From: an uncultured Duncaniella sp.
GTDB taxonomy: Bacteria; Bacteroidota; Bacteroidia; Bacteroidales; Muribaculaceae
Reading direction: 5' to 3'
NCBI RefSeq assembly: GCF_910578445.1
Contig: NZ_CAJTQC010000020.1
Span: 1-46,527, forward strand
Length of the DNA stretch: 46,527 nucleotides
The notes beneath the pieces are model-generated. The model did not search any database. It had not been told where the DNA came from and saw only the letters and a program-made list of their open reading frames with translations. Below, piece by piece: positions 16,339-25,143 of the stretch (within the stretch, counting starts at the first letter, position 1; every line of letters starts with the position of its first letter). Position numbers and translations under genes: made by a program.

Positions 16339-17823
16339 TCAGATTTCGCGCATCAGGCGCTCCTTCCACAGCGCGTAGGCATCGCGATAGGCACGGCTGT
16401 CGCTGACCGAAGGCTCGATAATCTCGATTTTTTCGAGCGACGCGAACGCCTCGTTGTTGTCGCGGTAGATGCCTGCGCCCATACCTGCACCCTTGGCCGC
16501 ACCGACCGAACCGTCAGTGTCGTAAAGCTCGATGGTCGCACCGCTCACGCCTGCAAGAGTGTTGCGGAAGAGCGGACTGAGGAACATGTTGGCGTGTCCG
16601 GCGTGAATCTTGTTGATAGGCATGCCCATCTGCTCCATGATCTCCATTCCATACATGAACGAGAACACGATGCCTTCCTGAGCCGCGCGGAGAAGGTGAG
16701 ACTTGTTGTGGGTGAGGAAATTGACACCGTGGATCGAGCAGTTGACCTCCTTGTTCTGAAGCACACGCTCGGCGCCGTTGCCAAACGGGATGACCGAGAC
16801 ACCTTCAGCTCCGATCGGGGCTTTGGCGGCGACATCGTTCATCTCGGCATAGCTTATGCCCTCGGGAGCTACAGTGCGCTTGCTCCACGAATTGAGGATG
16901 CCTGTGCCGTTGATGCAGAGCAACACACCCAGACGGGTGGCCTCGTCGCTATGGTTGACGTGGGCGAAGGTGTTGACACGGCTCTTGGTGTCATAGTTAA
17001 CCTCGCCGAGTACACCGTAGACCACACCCGAAGTGCCTGCGGTCGATGCAATCTCACCGGGATTGAACACGTTGAGCGAAAGAGCGTTGTTGGGCTGGTC
17101 GCCTGCGCGATACGACACCGGAGTGCCTTCGGTGAGACCAAGCTCGGCAGCGGCTTCGGCTGTCACACGGCCCTGAATCGAGAAAGTCGGGACGATTTCG
17201 GGGATTATGCCCTCGTCAAATCCGAGATAGTCCATGAGGAAGCCGGCGACCTTGTTCTCCTTGAAGTCCCAGAGCATCATTTCCGACAGACCCGAAACGG
17301 TGGTGCAGATGCGGTCGGTCAGACGCATGGCGATGTAGTCGCCGGGGAGCATGATTTTGTCGATTTTCTCAAACACCTGCGGCTCGTTCTCCTTGACCCA
17401 CGCGAGTTTGGTGGCGGTGAAATTGCCGGGTGAATTGAGGATGTGGCTGAGACACATCTCCTCGCCGAGTTCGCCGAAAGCCTTTTCGCCATAGGGGACA
17501 CCACGCGAGTCACACCAGATGATGGCCGGGCGCAGGGGCACTTTGTTCTTGTCGACCATCACCAGTCCATGCATCTGATAGGAAATGCCTATCGCCTTGA
17601 TGTCCTTCGGATCAGCCTTTGACGAAGCGAGAATGCTCTCGGTAGCGTGTTTCAGGCAATCCCACCACTGCTGGGGGCGCTGTTCGGCCCATCCGGGTTT
17701 CACTGCTATTATCTCGGCCTCGGTACGGGGATAGAAGTCCGATGCCACGGTCTTTCCGGTCTCGACATTCACAAGGCTCGCCTTGACTGAAGAACTGCCT
17801 ATGTCATATCCTAAAAGATACAT
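16339..17823 (-). CDS. xylB: Xylulokinase (FGGY carbohydrate kinase)
   Basis: XylB phosphorylates D-xylulose to xylulose-5-phosphate for the pentose phosphate pathway. The 494-residue FGGY protein begins YLLGYDIGSSSVKASL, the first phosphate-binding motif. SYQMHGLV and the WCDSRG segment follow in the sugar-binding domain, with AGDQPNNAL (catalytic Asp) and a later GNGAERV and AGVSGA region in the second domain. It precedes xylA on the same strand and follows the Nudix-type regulator by 75 bases. It is the first enzyme gene of the xylose unit. Confidence 0.93.
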   Translation of the reverse strand: MYLLGYDIGSSSVKASLVNVETGKTVASDFYPRTEAEIIAVKPGWAEQRPQQWWDCLKHATESILASSKADPKDIKAIGISYQMHGLVMVDKNKVPLRPAIIWCDSRGVPYGEKAFGELGEEMCLSHILNSPGNFTATKLAWVKENEPQVFEKIDKIMLPGDYIAMRLTDRICTTVSGLSEMMLWDFKENKVAGFLMDYLGFDEGIIPEIVPTFSIQGRVTAEAAAELGLTEGTPVSYRAGDQPNNALSLNVFNPGEIASTAGTSGVVYGVLGEVNYDTKSRVNTFAHVNHSDEATRLGVLLCINGTGILNSWSKRTVAPEGISYAEMNDVAAKAPIGAEGVSVIPFGNGAERVLQNKEVNCSIHGVNFLTHNKSHLLRAAQEGIVFSFMYGMEIMEQMGMPINKIHAGHANMFLSPLFRNTLAGVSGATIELYDTDGSVGAAKGAGMGAGIYRDNNEAFASLEKIEIIEPSVSDSRAYRDAYALWKERLMREI

Positions 17824-17898
17824 ATTGTCTGTGTTTTGTTATGATGTAACGTTAATTCTGTTGATTAAATTTCTGTTCGCGCCTGCATGCGCCGTCCG

Positions 17899-18612
17899 CT
17901 AACGCGAGCCGCTGTAGGCTTTCTTGTCGAAGCGGTAGTAACGTGCTGCCCTGTGGGCCACACCCTGCTGCCTCTCGTCGAGTGGTATTATATATGACAG
18001 CTGCGAAATCTTCTTATGGAAATTTCTGACATCGAGTTGCTTGTCATAGATAATCTCCATCAGCATCCTGAACTGGGAAGCCGTAAACTTCTTGGGCAGA
18101 AGATCGAAGATGAGCGCACGGTTGTTGTCGGCCTCGCGTCTTATGGCTTTGAGAGCCTCGGCGATTATCAGGTTGTGGTCAAAGGCCAGACGCTCGAGCT
18201 GGTTGAGTCGCTGCCATTCGGCCACTTCCGTGTTGACCGTCTTTTCAAGAGCCTTATCGAGCTTGACAAGCGAAAAGTAGGCTATGGTCACGATACGCTT
18301 CACCTTCGCCTGCTCTTTTTCAAGCCAGTGGACATCGCGCTGATTGCTTGTGCGGTCTTTCGAACCAAAAGCCTTGAACTGGGTCAGAGTCACGTCACTC
18401 ACACCGGTTAGTTCCTTGAGCACTCTCGATGCAGCATCGTCGAGGTCTTCATCCTGATAGATGAGACTGCCCGGCAGTTTATAATCCATGAAGACTTCGC
18501 CGTTTGCGTCGCAACCGCTTCGTTTGCTGAGTAGCACATTCAGGCTTTCACCGTCGAAGCCAAATACAACGCAGTCGACCGAGATATGATTGTTGGCAAG
18601 TGGAGCCGCCAT
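17899..18612 (-). CDS. xylR: Nudix-family transcriptional regulator of xylose genes (NrtR/XylR type)
   Basis: A Nudix-like ligand-binding domain (about 5-150) followed by a winged-helix DNA-binding region (about 155-235). Such proteins control arabinose and xylose genes in Bacteroides. I chose the ATG at 18612 (MAAPLANNHIS), giving 237 residues. An upstream ATG at 18744 would extend past the predicted promoter. The Nudix box is degenerate: GSLIYQDEDLDDAAS is followed by RVLKEL instead of REUxEE, so hydrolase activity is unlikely. Lying directly before xylBAE on the same strand, it most likely responds to xylose or xylulose. The operator was not identified. Confidence 0.8.
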   Translation of the reverse strand: MAAPLANNHISVDCVVFGFDGESLNVLLSKRSGCDANGEVFMDYKLPGSLIYQDEDLDDAASRVLKELTGVSDVTLTQFKAFGSKDRTSNQRDVHWLEKEQAKVKRIVTIAYFSLVKLDKALEKTVNTEVAEWQRLNQLERLAFDHNLIIAEALKAIRREADNNRALIFDLLPKKFTASQFRMLMEIIYDKQLDVRNFHKKISQLSYIIPLDERQQGVAHRAARYYRFDKKAYSGSR

Positions 18613-18711
18613 AAAACTTAAGTGATTTTTTGTGTTAATCGGTACTTTAAGGATCTCGCAACGACGACAGGTCCGAATGGCAGTGGACGCGTTGTCAATC
18701 GTTTGCAATGG

Positions 18712-18744
18712 CAAATGTACGAATTTTACAATTCCTACATCCAA
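18712..18744 (-). promoter_or_regulatory. Promoter of the Nudix-type regulator
   Basis: On the minus strand TTGG (18741-18744) lies 21 bases before TACATTTG (18712-18719), a good Bacteroidetes promoter. It supports the downstream start at 18612 with a leader of about 90 bases, and rules against the ATG at 18744. Confidence 0.6.
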
Positions 18745-19150
18745 TCAAAAATATGTTGTAAAACATAAAAACAAGGCCTTTTTCTTTTCTTACTGTCTAC
18801 AATAAGCGACTATGTTCACGTCAATCATACAATAAGTATTTCCATCGCAATGTCTTTTTCTTCCAAATGCATTGTCTACTCTGCGATTATCCACTTACAA
18901 TGATGACTCAACTTATGGTCAGATATACAATAAGAATGCCATGTTTCCTGCTTTTCATTTTTGTAACACAATCTGTTAAATTTCTCTAACAACTCGGCTT
19001 CTTTCCTGATGTCAGTTGTTTATTAGACAAAACACTCAAACTTTCAACTCAAAAACCAAATAAAAAAACAACAAATAATATCCATTTAGAAAAGAAAAAC
19101 ATCGCGTTTCGAAAGAAAAGCACTTACACTTCAACTAAAAAAGCAAAGAC
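18745..19150. other. Intergenic region between divergent xylR and the ompA-like gene
   Basis: About 400 AT-rich bases with no gene. A nine-base word TACAATAAG occurs three times on the plus strand (18798-18806, 18828-18836, 18926-18934), perhaps regulatory. The last 100 bases before the ompA-like ATG are A-rich, as is common in Bacteroidetes leaders. I could not place a confident promoter. Confidence 0.5.
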
Positions 19151-20278
19151 ATGAAACGATTTATTCTTGCTTCAGCCCTCGTCGGCTGTATTATGGGTGC
19201 CTCAGCCCAGAATCTAATCGAACGCCCGACATTTGGCGATAATTGGCAGCTCGGCCTCGACGGTGGTATCACCACTCCGCTCAAAGGCCACTCCTTTTTC
19301 GGCAACATGCGCCCGACAGTAGGTCTGCATCTTGGCAAACAGCTCACTCCGCTCTTCGGACTCGGCATCGAAGGCGTGGCCGGCATCAACACTTCGACCG
19401 TCAATGGCGGACGCAGTAGCAAGACCGCCTTCGACGACACCTACCTCGGAGCATACGGTACGTTCAATCTCACGAACGCATTCTGCGGCTTCAGCTGCGA
19501 CCCGCGTCCGTTTACGATCGACGCCCTCGTCGGCATCGGCTGGATGCACGACTACGTAAGCTATGGCAGCGACCACAGCAACATCGGCGCGAAGGCCGGT
19601 CTCAACTTCAACTTCGCCGTGACCGACCACTTCGGCATATCGCTCAAACCGAGCGTGCTCTGGAATGTAACCGGCAACGGAACAGGACATAACGATCAGG
19701 GGCTCGACCTCAAGCGCGCAAACTTCAACCTTGCTGTCGGTCTCAACTATAACTTCGGCCCCGGCTTCGAATGTGTCGAATGTCCCGACAACTCTGCCGA
19801 ACTTTCGGAACTCAACGGACGTGTCAACGCCCTCCGTGCTGAAGTCGACGGACGCAATGCAGCCCTTGCAGCAGCCGATGCAAAGAACGCCGAACTTACC
19901 GCCGCGCTTGCAGCAGCCAACGCAAAGCCCGCAAAGGTCATCAAGGAAAACAATCTCGAATCTGTCCGCTACGTCTTCTTCAAGATTGGTTCAAGCGTGA
20001 TTACAGCCGACCAGCAGCCTAACATCGAAATGATCGCAGCCTACCTCAACAACCATCCCAAGGCCACCGTACAGGTTCGCGGTTATGCTTCGCAGGACGG
20101 CCCCGCAGAGCTCAACGAACGTCTCGCCAAAGCCCGTGCAGAATCTGTCAAGAACGCCCTCATCAAGCGATACAAGATTGACCCCAAACGCATCAACGCA
20201 GAGGGTGAAGGCATCGGCCACATGTTCAGCGAAGAATCTTGGAACCGTGTTTCCATCTGCACACTCGACGCCGAATGA
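19151..20278 (+). CDS. OmpA-family outer membrane protein
   Basis: A 375-residue outer membrane protein. Residues 1-19 form a signal peptide with probable cleavage after GASA. An N-terminal beta-barrel domain with alternating hydrophobic strands spans about 20-205. A short Ala-rich coiled coil with ADAKNAELTAALAA repeats (about 215-255) links it to a C-terminal OmpA domain (about 265-370). That domain has the peptidoglycan-contact features TVQVRGYASQDG, NERLAKARAESV and RINAEGEG. It anchors the outer membrane to the wall and probably forms a small pore. It is monocistronic with a strong terminator. Confidence 0.9.
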   Translation: MKRFILASALVGCIMGASAQNLIERPTFGDNWQLGLDGGITTPLKGHSFFGNMRPTVGLHLGKQLTPLFGLGIEGVAGINTSTVNGGRSSKTAFDDTYLGAYGTFNLTNAFCGFSCDPRPFTIDALVGIGWMHDYVSYGSDHSNIGAKAGLNFNFAVTDHFGISLKPSVLWNVTGNGTGHNDQGLDLKRANFNLAVGLNYNFGPGFECVECPDNSAELSELNGRVNALRAEVDGRNAALAAADAKNAELTAALAAANAKPAKVIKENNLESVRYVFFKIGSSVITADQQPNIEMIAAYLNNHPKATVQVRGYASQDGPAELNERLAKARAESVKNALIKRYKIDPKRINAEGEGIGHMFSEESWNRVSICTLDAE

Positions 20279-20362
20279 TAGAAACCACGTCTCTAACACC
20301 TCTATTATATAATATGTAGAGGAGGTGACAATATCCTCCCAGCATTGCCTGACACACACATC

Positions 20363-20394
20363 AGTCCCGCCCAACTTTCCGGCGGGACTTTTTT
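20363..20394 (+). terminator. Intrinsic terminator of the ompA-like gene
   Basis: AGTCCCGCC (20363-20371) pairs perfectly with GGCGGGACT (20381-20389) around a 9-base loop, followed by a run of six T. Confidence 0.9.
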
Positions 20395-20463
20395 CATGCC
20401 GTGAACCTAATCTTTTTTCTCAGCCTTTTGCATTATCGCACCTTTTTCACACCCACCCCACCC

Positions 20464-20471
20464 TAACTTTG
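20464..20471 (+). promoter_or_regulatory. Probable -7 element for the capsid-like transcription unit
   Basis: TAACTTTG matches TAnnTTTG. Transcription would start near 20478, after the ATG at 20474, so the small ORF downstream more likely begins at 20549. A TTTTG at 20426-20430 is too distant to be a standard -33 element. Confidence 0.5.
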
Positions 20472-20548
20472 CAATGTCAATCCACAACACCATCAACCGT
20501 TTCACACAGGCAACAAACACTTATCCAAATCAAAAAAACTCCGACACT

Positions 20549-20710
20549 ATGACACCAGCCCCTCTTGAATTCGTAAGACATCCTGAAAACGACACCACCG
20601 AAACCCACCCGCAGCCATCGTCCACACCCGCTGAAGCCCCCGACCCCAACCCGGAATCCACACTAATCCTCAACACACCTCGCAAAAGCGCCTGGGACAC
20701 AACCCCTTAG
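20549..20710 (+). CDS. Small proline-rich hypothetical protein ahead of the capsid-like gene
   Basis: A 53-residue ORF (MTPAPLEFVRHPEND...) rich in Pro, Thr and acidic residues, probably disordered. It ends 61 bases before the capsid-like gene on the same strand, behind a shared promoter. I do not recognise it. The position would suit a scaffold or accessory protein, but nothing in the sequence shows this and it could be a chance ORF. Confidence 0.35.
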   Translation: MTPAPLEFVRHPENDTTETHPQPSSTPAEAPDPNPESTLILNTPRKSAWDTTP

Positions 20711-20733
20711 TCTTTAACACTTTGTACTTTCCC

Positions 20734-20767
20734 ACTTAATCCTTAATCCTTAACACTTAATACTTAA
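20734..20767 (+). repeat. Heptamer repeats before the capsid-like gene
   Basis: Five or so degenerate seven-base units of the type CTTAATC, CTTAACA and CTTAATA lie directly before the ATG at 20772. The same family of heptads recurs, in the same sense relative to transcription, at 35281-35336 and 35557-35619. Confidence 0.75.
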
Positions 20768-20771
20768 AAAA

Positions 20772-21965
20772 ATGCTCACCACCCAACTGACCAACGAAAT
20801 CGCACCTACCCTACTCCGAAGCGAAATCGACGAACGCATCGTCAAAGTACGCCCCTCCTCCACCCCACTCGACCAGATTTCACGAATGGTCGGAGCGCGA
20901 AAGGCAAAATCAATGAAAGTCGAATACTACTCGGTCGACATAAAAGACGGATGCTCAAAAACCTCACGCTCCCTTCGCGGAGTCACACTCGTCCCCGGCC
21001 AGCCGTTTGAACTCGCAGTAGACAACACAGCCATATTCACCGAAACCGAAACAGTCCTCATCCCCTCGGTCATAATCCCCGAAGGCACTTACAAAGGGCA
21101 GCAGCTTGTGGCCTACATCTCAGCTACCGGACCGGAAACTCTATCGCTTATTCCCGTAAATATTCCCGACGACTCAACCGGAATCGAAATCGGGACTATC
21201 GAACAGGGAGCAAACGTCACCCGCATGGGACGCGCCGCCCGTGAACTCGACGTGCAGACATCACAATATGTCGCGCTCCCACGCAAGAACTACAATTACT
21301 GTCAAATATTTAAAAGCCAAGTTGAAGAAAGTCTCTACCAGCGTCTTTCCGACAAGGAAGTGGGATGGACATTTTCCGATCAGGAAGAAGTAGCCATCAT
21401 GGACATGCGCATGGGCATCGAAAAATCATTTCTCTTCGGAGCTCGCGCACGAATCACACTCCCCGACAGTCAGGACGAAATCCTGTTCACCGGAGGCATC
21501 TGGAATCAGACCGACCGCACATTCACATATAATAATATGACCGACATAGAGCTGACAGCCCTATCGCGTGCGGCATTCACCGGCAGGTCCGGCTCGTCGC
21601 GCAAAGTGCTCATCGGAGGTTCAGGACTCATCGAGGCAATCTGTATGACTCCACATGTCAAATCAGTGAGCGCCGAAGACAGAGAAGTCGTATGGGGCAT
21701 CGACTTCCACCGCATAGTCTCGAAATTCGGTACTCTCTACGTCCACCACTCTGAAGTTTTCGACCTGTGTGGCAAAGAAAACTGCGGAATGGTCATCGAC
21801 CCGGAATATATTACCAAATATACCCATGTCCCATTTACGGCCGACCGCATCAGTTTCCGCAAACAGGGTGTCCGTAACACCGAGGGCGTAGTCCTCACCG
21901 AAGCCTCATGCCTCGTGCTCCGTCACCCGGACTCTCATCTCCGCATCGAAATGACTCCTGCATGA
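20772..21965 (+). CDS. Phage-type major capsid protein (SU10/DUF5309-like)
   Basis: A 397-residue protein that I read as an HK97-fold major capsid protein of the SU10/DUF5309 kind found in Bacteroidales phages. The N-terminal RIVKVRPSSTPLDQISRM (23-40) and the core MGRAARELDVQTSQYVALP, NYCQIFKSQVEESLYQRL and EEVAIMDMRMGIEKSFLFG are typical of that family as I remember it. No terminase, portal, protease or tail gene lies beside it. Neighbours are ompA and a small membrane gene. Base composition does not stand out from the core genes and the frame is intact, which argues for retention. A phage portal homologue lies about 18 kb away. Identification by eye only. Confidence 0.65.
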   Translation: MLTTQLTNEIAPTLLRSEIDERIVKVRPSSTPLDQISRMVGARKAKSMKVEYYSVDIKDGCSKTSRSLRGVTLVPGQPFELAVDNTAIFTETETVLIPSVIIPEGTYKGQQLVAYISATGPETLSLIPVNIPDDSTGIEIGTIEQGANVTRMGRAARELDVQTSQYVALPRKNYNYCQIFKSQVEESLYQRLSDKEVGWTFSDQEEVAIMDMRMGIEKSFLFGARARITLPDSQDEILFTGGIWNQTDRTFTYNNMTDIELTALSRAAFTGRSGSSRKVLIGGSGLIEAICMTPHVKSVSAEDREVVWGIDFHRIVSKFGTLYVHHSEVFDLCGKENCGMVIDPEYITKYTHVPFTADRISFRKQGVRNTEGVVLTEASCLVLRHPDSHLRIEMTPA

Positions 21966-21990
21966 CGGCCCGACATCGGCCCGGGGCTGA

Positions 21991-22365
21991 TTATTCCTTA
22001 ACTTCACTAAGGTTTCTTCCAAGCCCGAAATACAGCAGTCCGAAAACCAGTATGGCCAGCGCGACACCGGCCACAATCTCCTTGACTTCCGGCGAACTAT
22101 TACGGGCAATCAGCAGTGCGACCATCCACGTCACACATGATACTCCACCGTAACTTTCGCCATCACGCCTGAACGCCTTCAGCGACCATCCGTTGGCTCT
22201 CAGACATAAAAACAGCGAAATGATATAGACACAGAACAGCACCATGGCGATAATCTGTAGCGCAAGCGGTCCGGGATACAACGCCATCCACATCACAAGC
22301 GTCCAGCCAGTGGCAAAAGCGATTCTGTCAACTGTCCGTGCCGACGATAGTACTATGTTTTTCAT
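21991..22365 (-). CDS. Small integral membrane protein, unknown function
   Basis: A 124-residue protein with about four hydrophobic segments (near 14-31, 33-53, 75-87 and 95-113) and a short basic loop, RANGWSLKAFRRDGES. I do not recognise a family. It is monocistronic on the minus strand, convergent with the capsid-like gene and separated from it by 25 bases. Confidence 0.6.
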   Translation of the reverse strand: MKNIVLSSARTVDRIAFATGWTLVMWMALYPGPLALQIIAMVLFCVYIISLFLCLRANGWSLKAFRRDGESYGGVSCVTWMVALLIARNSSPEVKEIVAGVALAILVFGLLYFGLGRNLSEVKE

Positions 22366-22448
22366 TTCTCTTTTATTATTGAATGTGATAGACTAATATA
22401 TGGCGTAAAGTTACTGATTTCCGGAAATACTAGCAAAAATATCCACGC

Positions 22449-22527
22449 AAAAAAACGGCAGGTTTTTATTCCGACTCTCTTCTCATTGACCGAAAAGAGA
22501 TGTCCGGAATAAAAACCTGTCGTTTTT
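22449..22527. terminator. Long bidirectional hairpin terminator
   Basis: An almost perfect 20-bp stem pairs the arm at 22455-22474 with that at 22504-22523. An inner TCTCTT/AAGAGA-like pairing and poly-A and poly-T flanks on both sides are present. It ends the FKBP operon on the minus strand. Confidence 0.8.
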
Positions 22528-22586
22528 TCTATGCGTGAGTTTATCAGCCTCTGTCATCCGACAGAGACTCATTCACACACATATTA

Positions 22587-23498
22587 TTAGTTAGCGGGAG
22601 TGATGTCAGAAGTCTCTACCTCAAACACGAGCATAGCGTTGGGCGCGATGCCTGCCTGCTGGTTGCCGTCGACTCCATAGGCAAGGTTGCCGGGGATATA
22701 GAGCACATACTGTGAACCGTTCTTCATCATAGCGAGACCTTCGCCGAAACCGGGAACGACACGCTTGGGGTTCATCACGACACCGTCTGAGTTGCTGTCA
22801 AAAACCTTGCCGTCGATGAGCTTGCCAGTATATTTCACCTTCGCGCTGCCGTTCTGGCCGACTGCTTCGCCTGTACCTTCCTTGATCACCTTGTAAGCGA
22901 GACCTGAGGGAAGCACCTTGATTGCAGGGTCTTTAGCCATCTGATCCTTCAGATATGCTTCGCCGGCTGCTATGTTTTCCTTAGCTTCAGGGCTGTTTTC
23001 CTTAGCCTGACGGGCTTCTTCTTCCTTCTTCTGGTAGAATTCCATCATCTTCTGCTGAGCCTGTTCTGCGAGAACTTGGAACTGGGTCTGAGCCTCACGG
23101 AGAGCATCCTGATTGACTGAATCGGCAGAAAATGCCTTGGCATAAGCCTCATAGAGTTTAGAACGGTCGATGGGCACACCGGCTTCTTCGTAGCGGAAGA
23201 GCTGACCTACGAGCTGCAGACCGAAGCTGATACCGGTGAGATAGCCCTGCTGGGTGGTGTCGGTCATGATAACCTGCTTGAGACCGCGGAGAATGTCTTC
23301 TTTCTTAAGATTAGCTTTCTGATCTTCGGGGAGTGTGAGATATTCCGAAGCAAGACGGCAGCCCTGAGCCTCGCCCATAGCTACAGAGAGTGAATCGCCG
23401 AATCCCTTGTTGGCATTGCTTGATGATGATGAATTGCCGCATGAGCTCGCGCCGAGCAGCACTGCGGCTACGCCGCAAGCCATAATTAGCTTTTTCAT
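22587..23498 (-). CDS. FKBP-type peptidyl-prolyl isomerase, lipoprotein
   Basis: A 303-residue Mip-like foldase. A lipoprotein signal ends at ASSC (Cys20), followed by an Asn/Ser-rich linker, so it should be anchored in the outer or periplasmic membrane face. The N-terminal helical dimerisation region (about 30-190) contains a long charged helix with QQKMMEFYQKKEEEARQ. The C-terminal FKBP domain (about 195-300) has VKYTGKLIDGKVFDSN, VVPGFGEGLAMM and YVLYIPGNLAYG. A cytoplasmic FKBP gene lies 119 bases upstream on the same strand, so the pair probably arose by duplication. Confidence 0.93.
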   Translation of the reverse strand: MKKLIMACGVAAVLLGASSCGNSSSSSNANKGFGDSLSVAMGEAQGCRLASEYLTLPEDQKANLKKEDILRGLKQVIMTDTTQQGYLTGISFGLQLVGQLFRYEEAGVPIDRSKLYEAYAKAFSADSVNQDALREAQTQFQVLAEQAQQKMMEFYQKKEEEARQAKENSPEAKENIAAGEAYLKDQMAKDPAIKVLPSGLAYKVIKEGTGEAVGQNGSAKVKYTGKLIDGKVFDSNSDGVVMNPKRVVPGFGEGLAMMKNGSQYVLYIPGNLAYGVDGNQQAGIAPNAMLVFEVETSDITPAN

Positions 23499-23617
23499 AA
23501 ACTTTTGTAAATTTTATTTTTTAATGGTGTTTTCTTGTCGTTTTCTATTTTTTACACCGAAGTGCGGCCGCCAAAGTCACAGCGCCCGCACCTTCTCGGC
23601 ATTAAGGATAACTCCTT

Positions 23618-24244
23618 TTATTTCTTGATTACCTTGAGCAGCTCCACGTCAAAGATAAGAGTTGCGTTCGGGCCGATCACACCGCCTGCCCCCTGCGGAC
23701 CATAGGCAAGCTGCGAGGGGATGAACAGACGCCATTTCGATCCGGCCTTCATGAGCTGGAGTGCCTCAACCCATCCGGGGATAACCTGAGTGACACCGAA
23801 TGTAGCCGGTACGCCACGCTCTACGGAGCTGTCAAACACAGTGCCGTCGATAAGTTTACCTGTGTAGTGGACCTCGACCTGATCCTGAGCGGTAGGCATC
23901 TCGCCGTCGCCTTCGGTAATCACCTCATACTGCAGGCCGGAAGCTGTGGTCTTGACTTCCTCACGCTTGCCGTTCTCTTCAAGGAACTTCTTGCCGGCTG
24001 CCTCATTGACATCGGCCATCTTGGCTGCCTCGGCGCGCTGCTTCTCCTCGAGTGCGGTGAAATATTTCTGAATCTCAGCCTTTGCCTCGTCATAGCTCAT
24101 CTTGGGTTCGCTGCCATAGAACACAGCGGCAACTCCGTCGGCGAAATCCTGAACGTTGATTTCCTGAATGCCGCTCGCACGGAAATTGTTACCCATGCTC
24201 AATCCGAGAGCATAGCTGATACGGTCCAATTCTTTATTTTCCAT
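23618..24244 (-). CDS. FKBP-type peptidyl-prolyl isomerase, cytoplasmic (FklB-like)
   Basis: A 208-residue FKBP without signal peptide. An N-terminal dimerisation domain (about 1-90, ISYALGLSMGNNF) precedes the FKBP domain (about 100-206), which has VEVHYTGKLIDGTVFDSS, VIPGWVEALQLM and WRLFIPSQLAYG. It catalyses cis-trans isomerisation of prolyl bonds and probably acts as a chaperone. It has a good promoter and lies upstream of the lipoprotein FKBP. Confidence 0.94.
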   Translation of the reverse strand: MENKELDRISYALGLSMGNNFRASGIQEINVQDFADGVAAVFYGSEPKMSYDEAKAEIQKYFTALEEKQRAEAAKMADVNEAAGKKFLEENGKREEVKTTASGLQYEVITEGDGEMPTAQDQVEVHYTGKLIDGTVFDSSVERGVPATFGVTQVIPGWVEALQLMKAGSKWRLFIPSQLAYGPQGAGGVIGPNATLIFDVELLKVIKK

Positions 24245-24278
24245 AATTATTTTTTTGATTTAATTGTCATCAAGTCTG

Positions 24279-24311
24279 CAAAGATAGCCTATTTTACAAC
24301 GCTCTTTCCAA
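24279..24311 (-). promoter_or_regulatory. Promoter of the FKBP gene pair
   Basis: On the minus strand TTGG (24308-24311) lies 21 bases before TATCTTTG (24279-24286), a strong Bacteroidetes promoter about 35 bases before the ATG at 24244. Confidence 0.65.
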
Positions 24312-24450
24312 TAATTTTAATTTAAAAAAGTTAAAATCTCGATTGCGCCCGCTCCATAAGCTACCGTTTTGTACAACAAACCATCCCGATATTTGGTTCA
24401 GCCTCCGGCTATCAGCAAGTTACGACACCGGCGACACCAAATCAAAGGAT

Positions 24451-25053
24451 TTAGAATTCTTTCAGACGGGCCAGATACTTCCCGATGATATCGAACTCGA
24501 TGTTGACCTTTGTCCCCACCTCGATTTGCTTGAAGTTCGTGTGCTCGAAAGTATAGGGAATGATTGCCACACGGAATGAATAGCGCTCCGAGTCACACAC
24601 CGTCAGGCTCACGCCGTTGACCGTGACCGAACCCTTTTCAACAGTCACATAACCCTTGGCGGCCATTTCGGGAGCAACTTCGTAGGCAAACTTATAGTAA
24701 CGGCTGCCTTCCACCTCCTCGATTTCCTCGCAGACCGCCGTACAGTCGACATGGCCCTGCACGATGTGACCGTCCAGACGGCCGTTCATCATCATCGAGC
24801 GTTCGAGATTCACAAGACTGCCGGCTTCGAGCAGCCCGAGATTGCTGCGGTCTAGAGTCTCCTGAATCGCGGTCACGGTGTAAGTTCCGTCGCCCGGAAG
24901 CGAGACTACGGTCAGACACACGCCGTTGTGGGCTACACTCTGGTCAATCTTGAGCTCGTCGGTGAAACTGCACTTCACTCGCAGGTCAACATTGCCGTCC
25001 TTTCTCACAACGTCAACCACCTGCGCGGCCTCTTCTACTATGCCTGAGAACAT
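24451..25053 (-). CDS. ribE: Riboflavin synthase, alpha subunit
   Basis: RibE dismutates two 6,7-dimethyl-8-ribityllumazine molecules to riboflavin. The 200-residue protein begins MFSGIVEE, the typical start, and has two lumazine-binding repeats (about 1-95 and 96-200) with NGVCLTV, GHIVQGHVD and VNGVSLTV. It is alone on the minus strand, divergent from the cobalamin adenosyltransferase gene. I see no FMN riboswitch in the short upstream region. Confidence 0.96.
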   Translation of the reverse strand: MFSGIVEEAAQVVDVVRKDGNVDLRVKCSFTDELKIDQSVAHNGVCLTVVSLPGDGTYTVTAIQETLDRSNLGLLEAGSLVNLERSMMMNGRLDGHIVQGHVDCTAVCEEIEEVEGSRYYKFAYEVAPEMAAKGYVTVEKGSVTVNGVSLTVCDSERYSFRVAIIPYTFEHTNFKQIEVGTKVNIEFDIIGKYLARLKEF

Positions 25054-25097
25054 AATTTATTGCTATTTTTAGGTTTTGAATTGTTTATATTATGGCG

Positions 25098-25128
25098 CAA
25101 ATTTACGAAATTTGCCACTTAATGCAAA
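25098..25128 (-). promoter_or_regulatory. Promoter of ribE
   Basis: On the minus strand TTTG (25125-25128) lies exactly 19 bases before TAAATTTG (25098-25105). This is an ideal Bacteroidetes promoter, 45 bases upstream of the ribE ATG. Confidence 0.75.
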
Positions 25129-25143
25129 AACACGAACCGAATC

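Noticed and set aside
18613..18744. N-terminal extension of the Nudix-type regulator to the ATG at 18744
   Set aside because: It would cross a good promoter and adds sequence unlike the family. The start at 18612 gives the normal length.
20772..21965. Encapsulin nanocompartment
   Set aside because: The motifs fit SU10/DUF5309 phage capsids better than encapsulins, and no cargo gene of a known type is adjacent.
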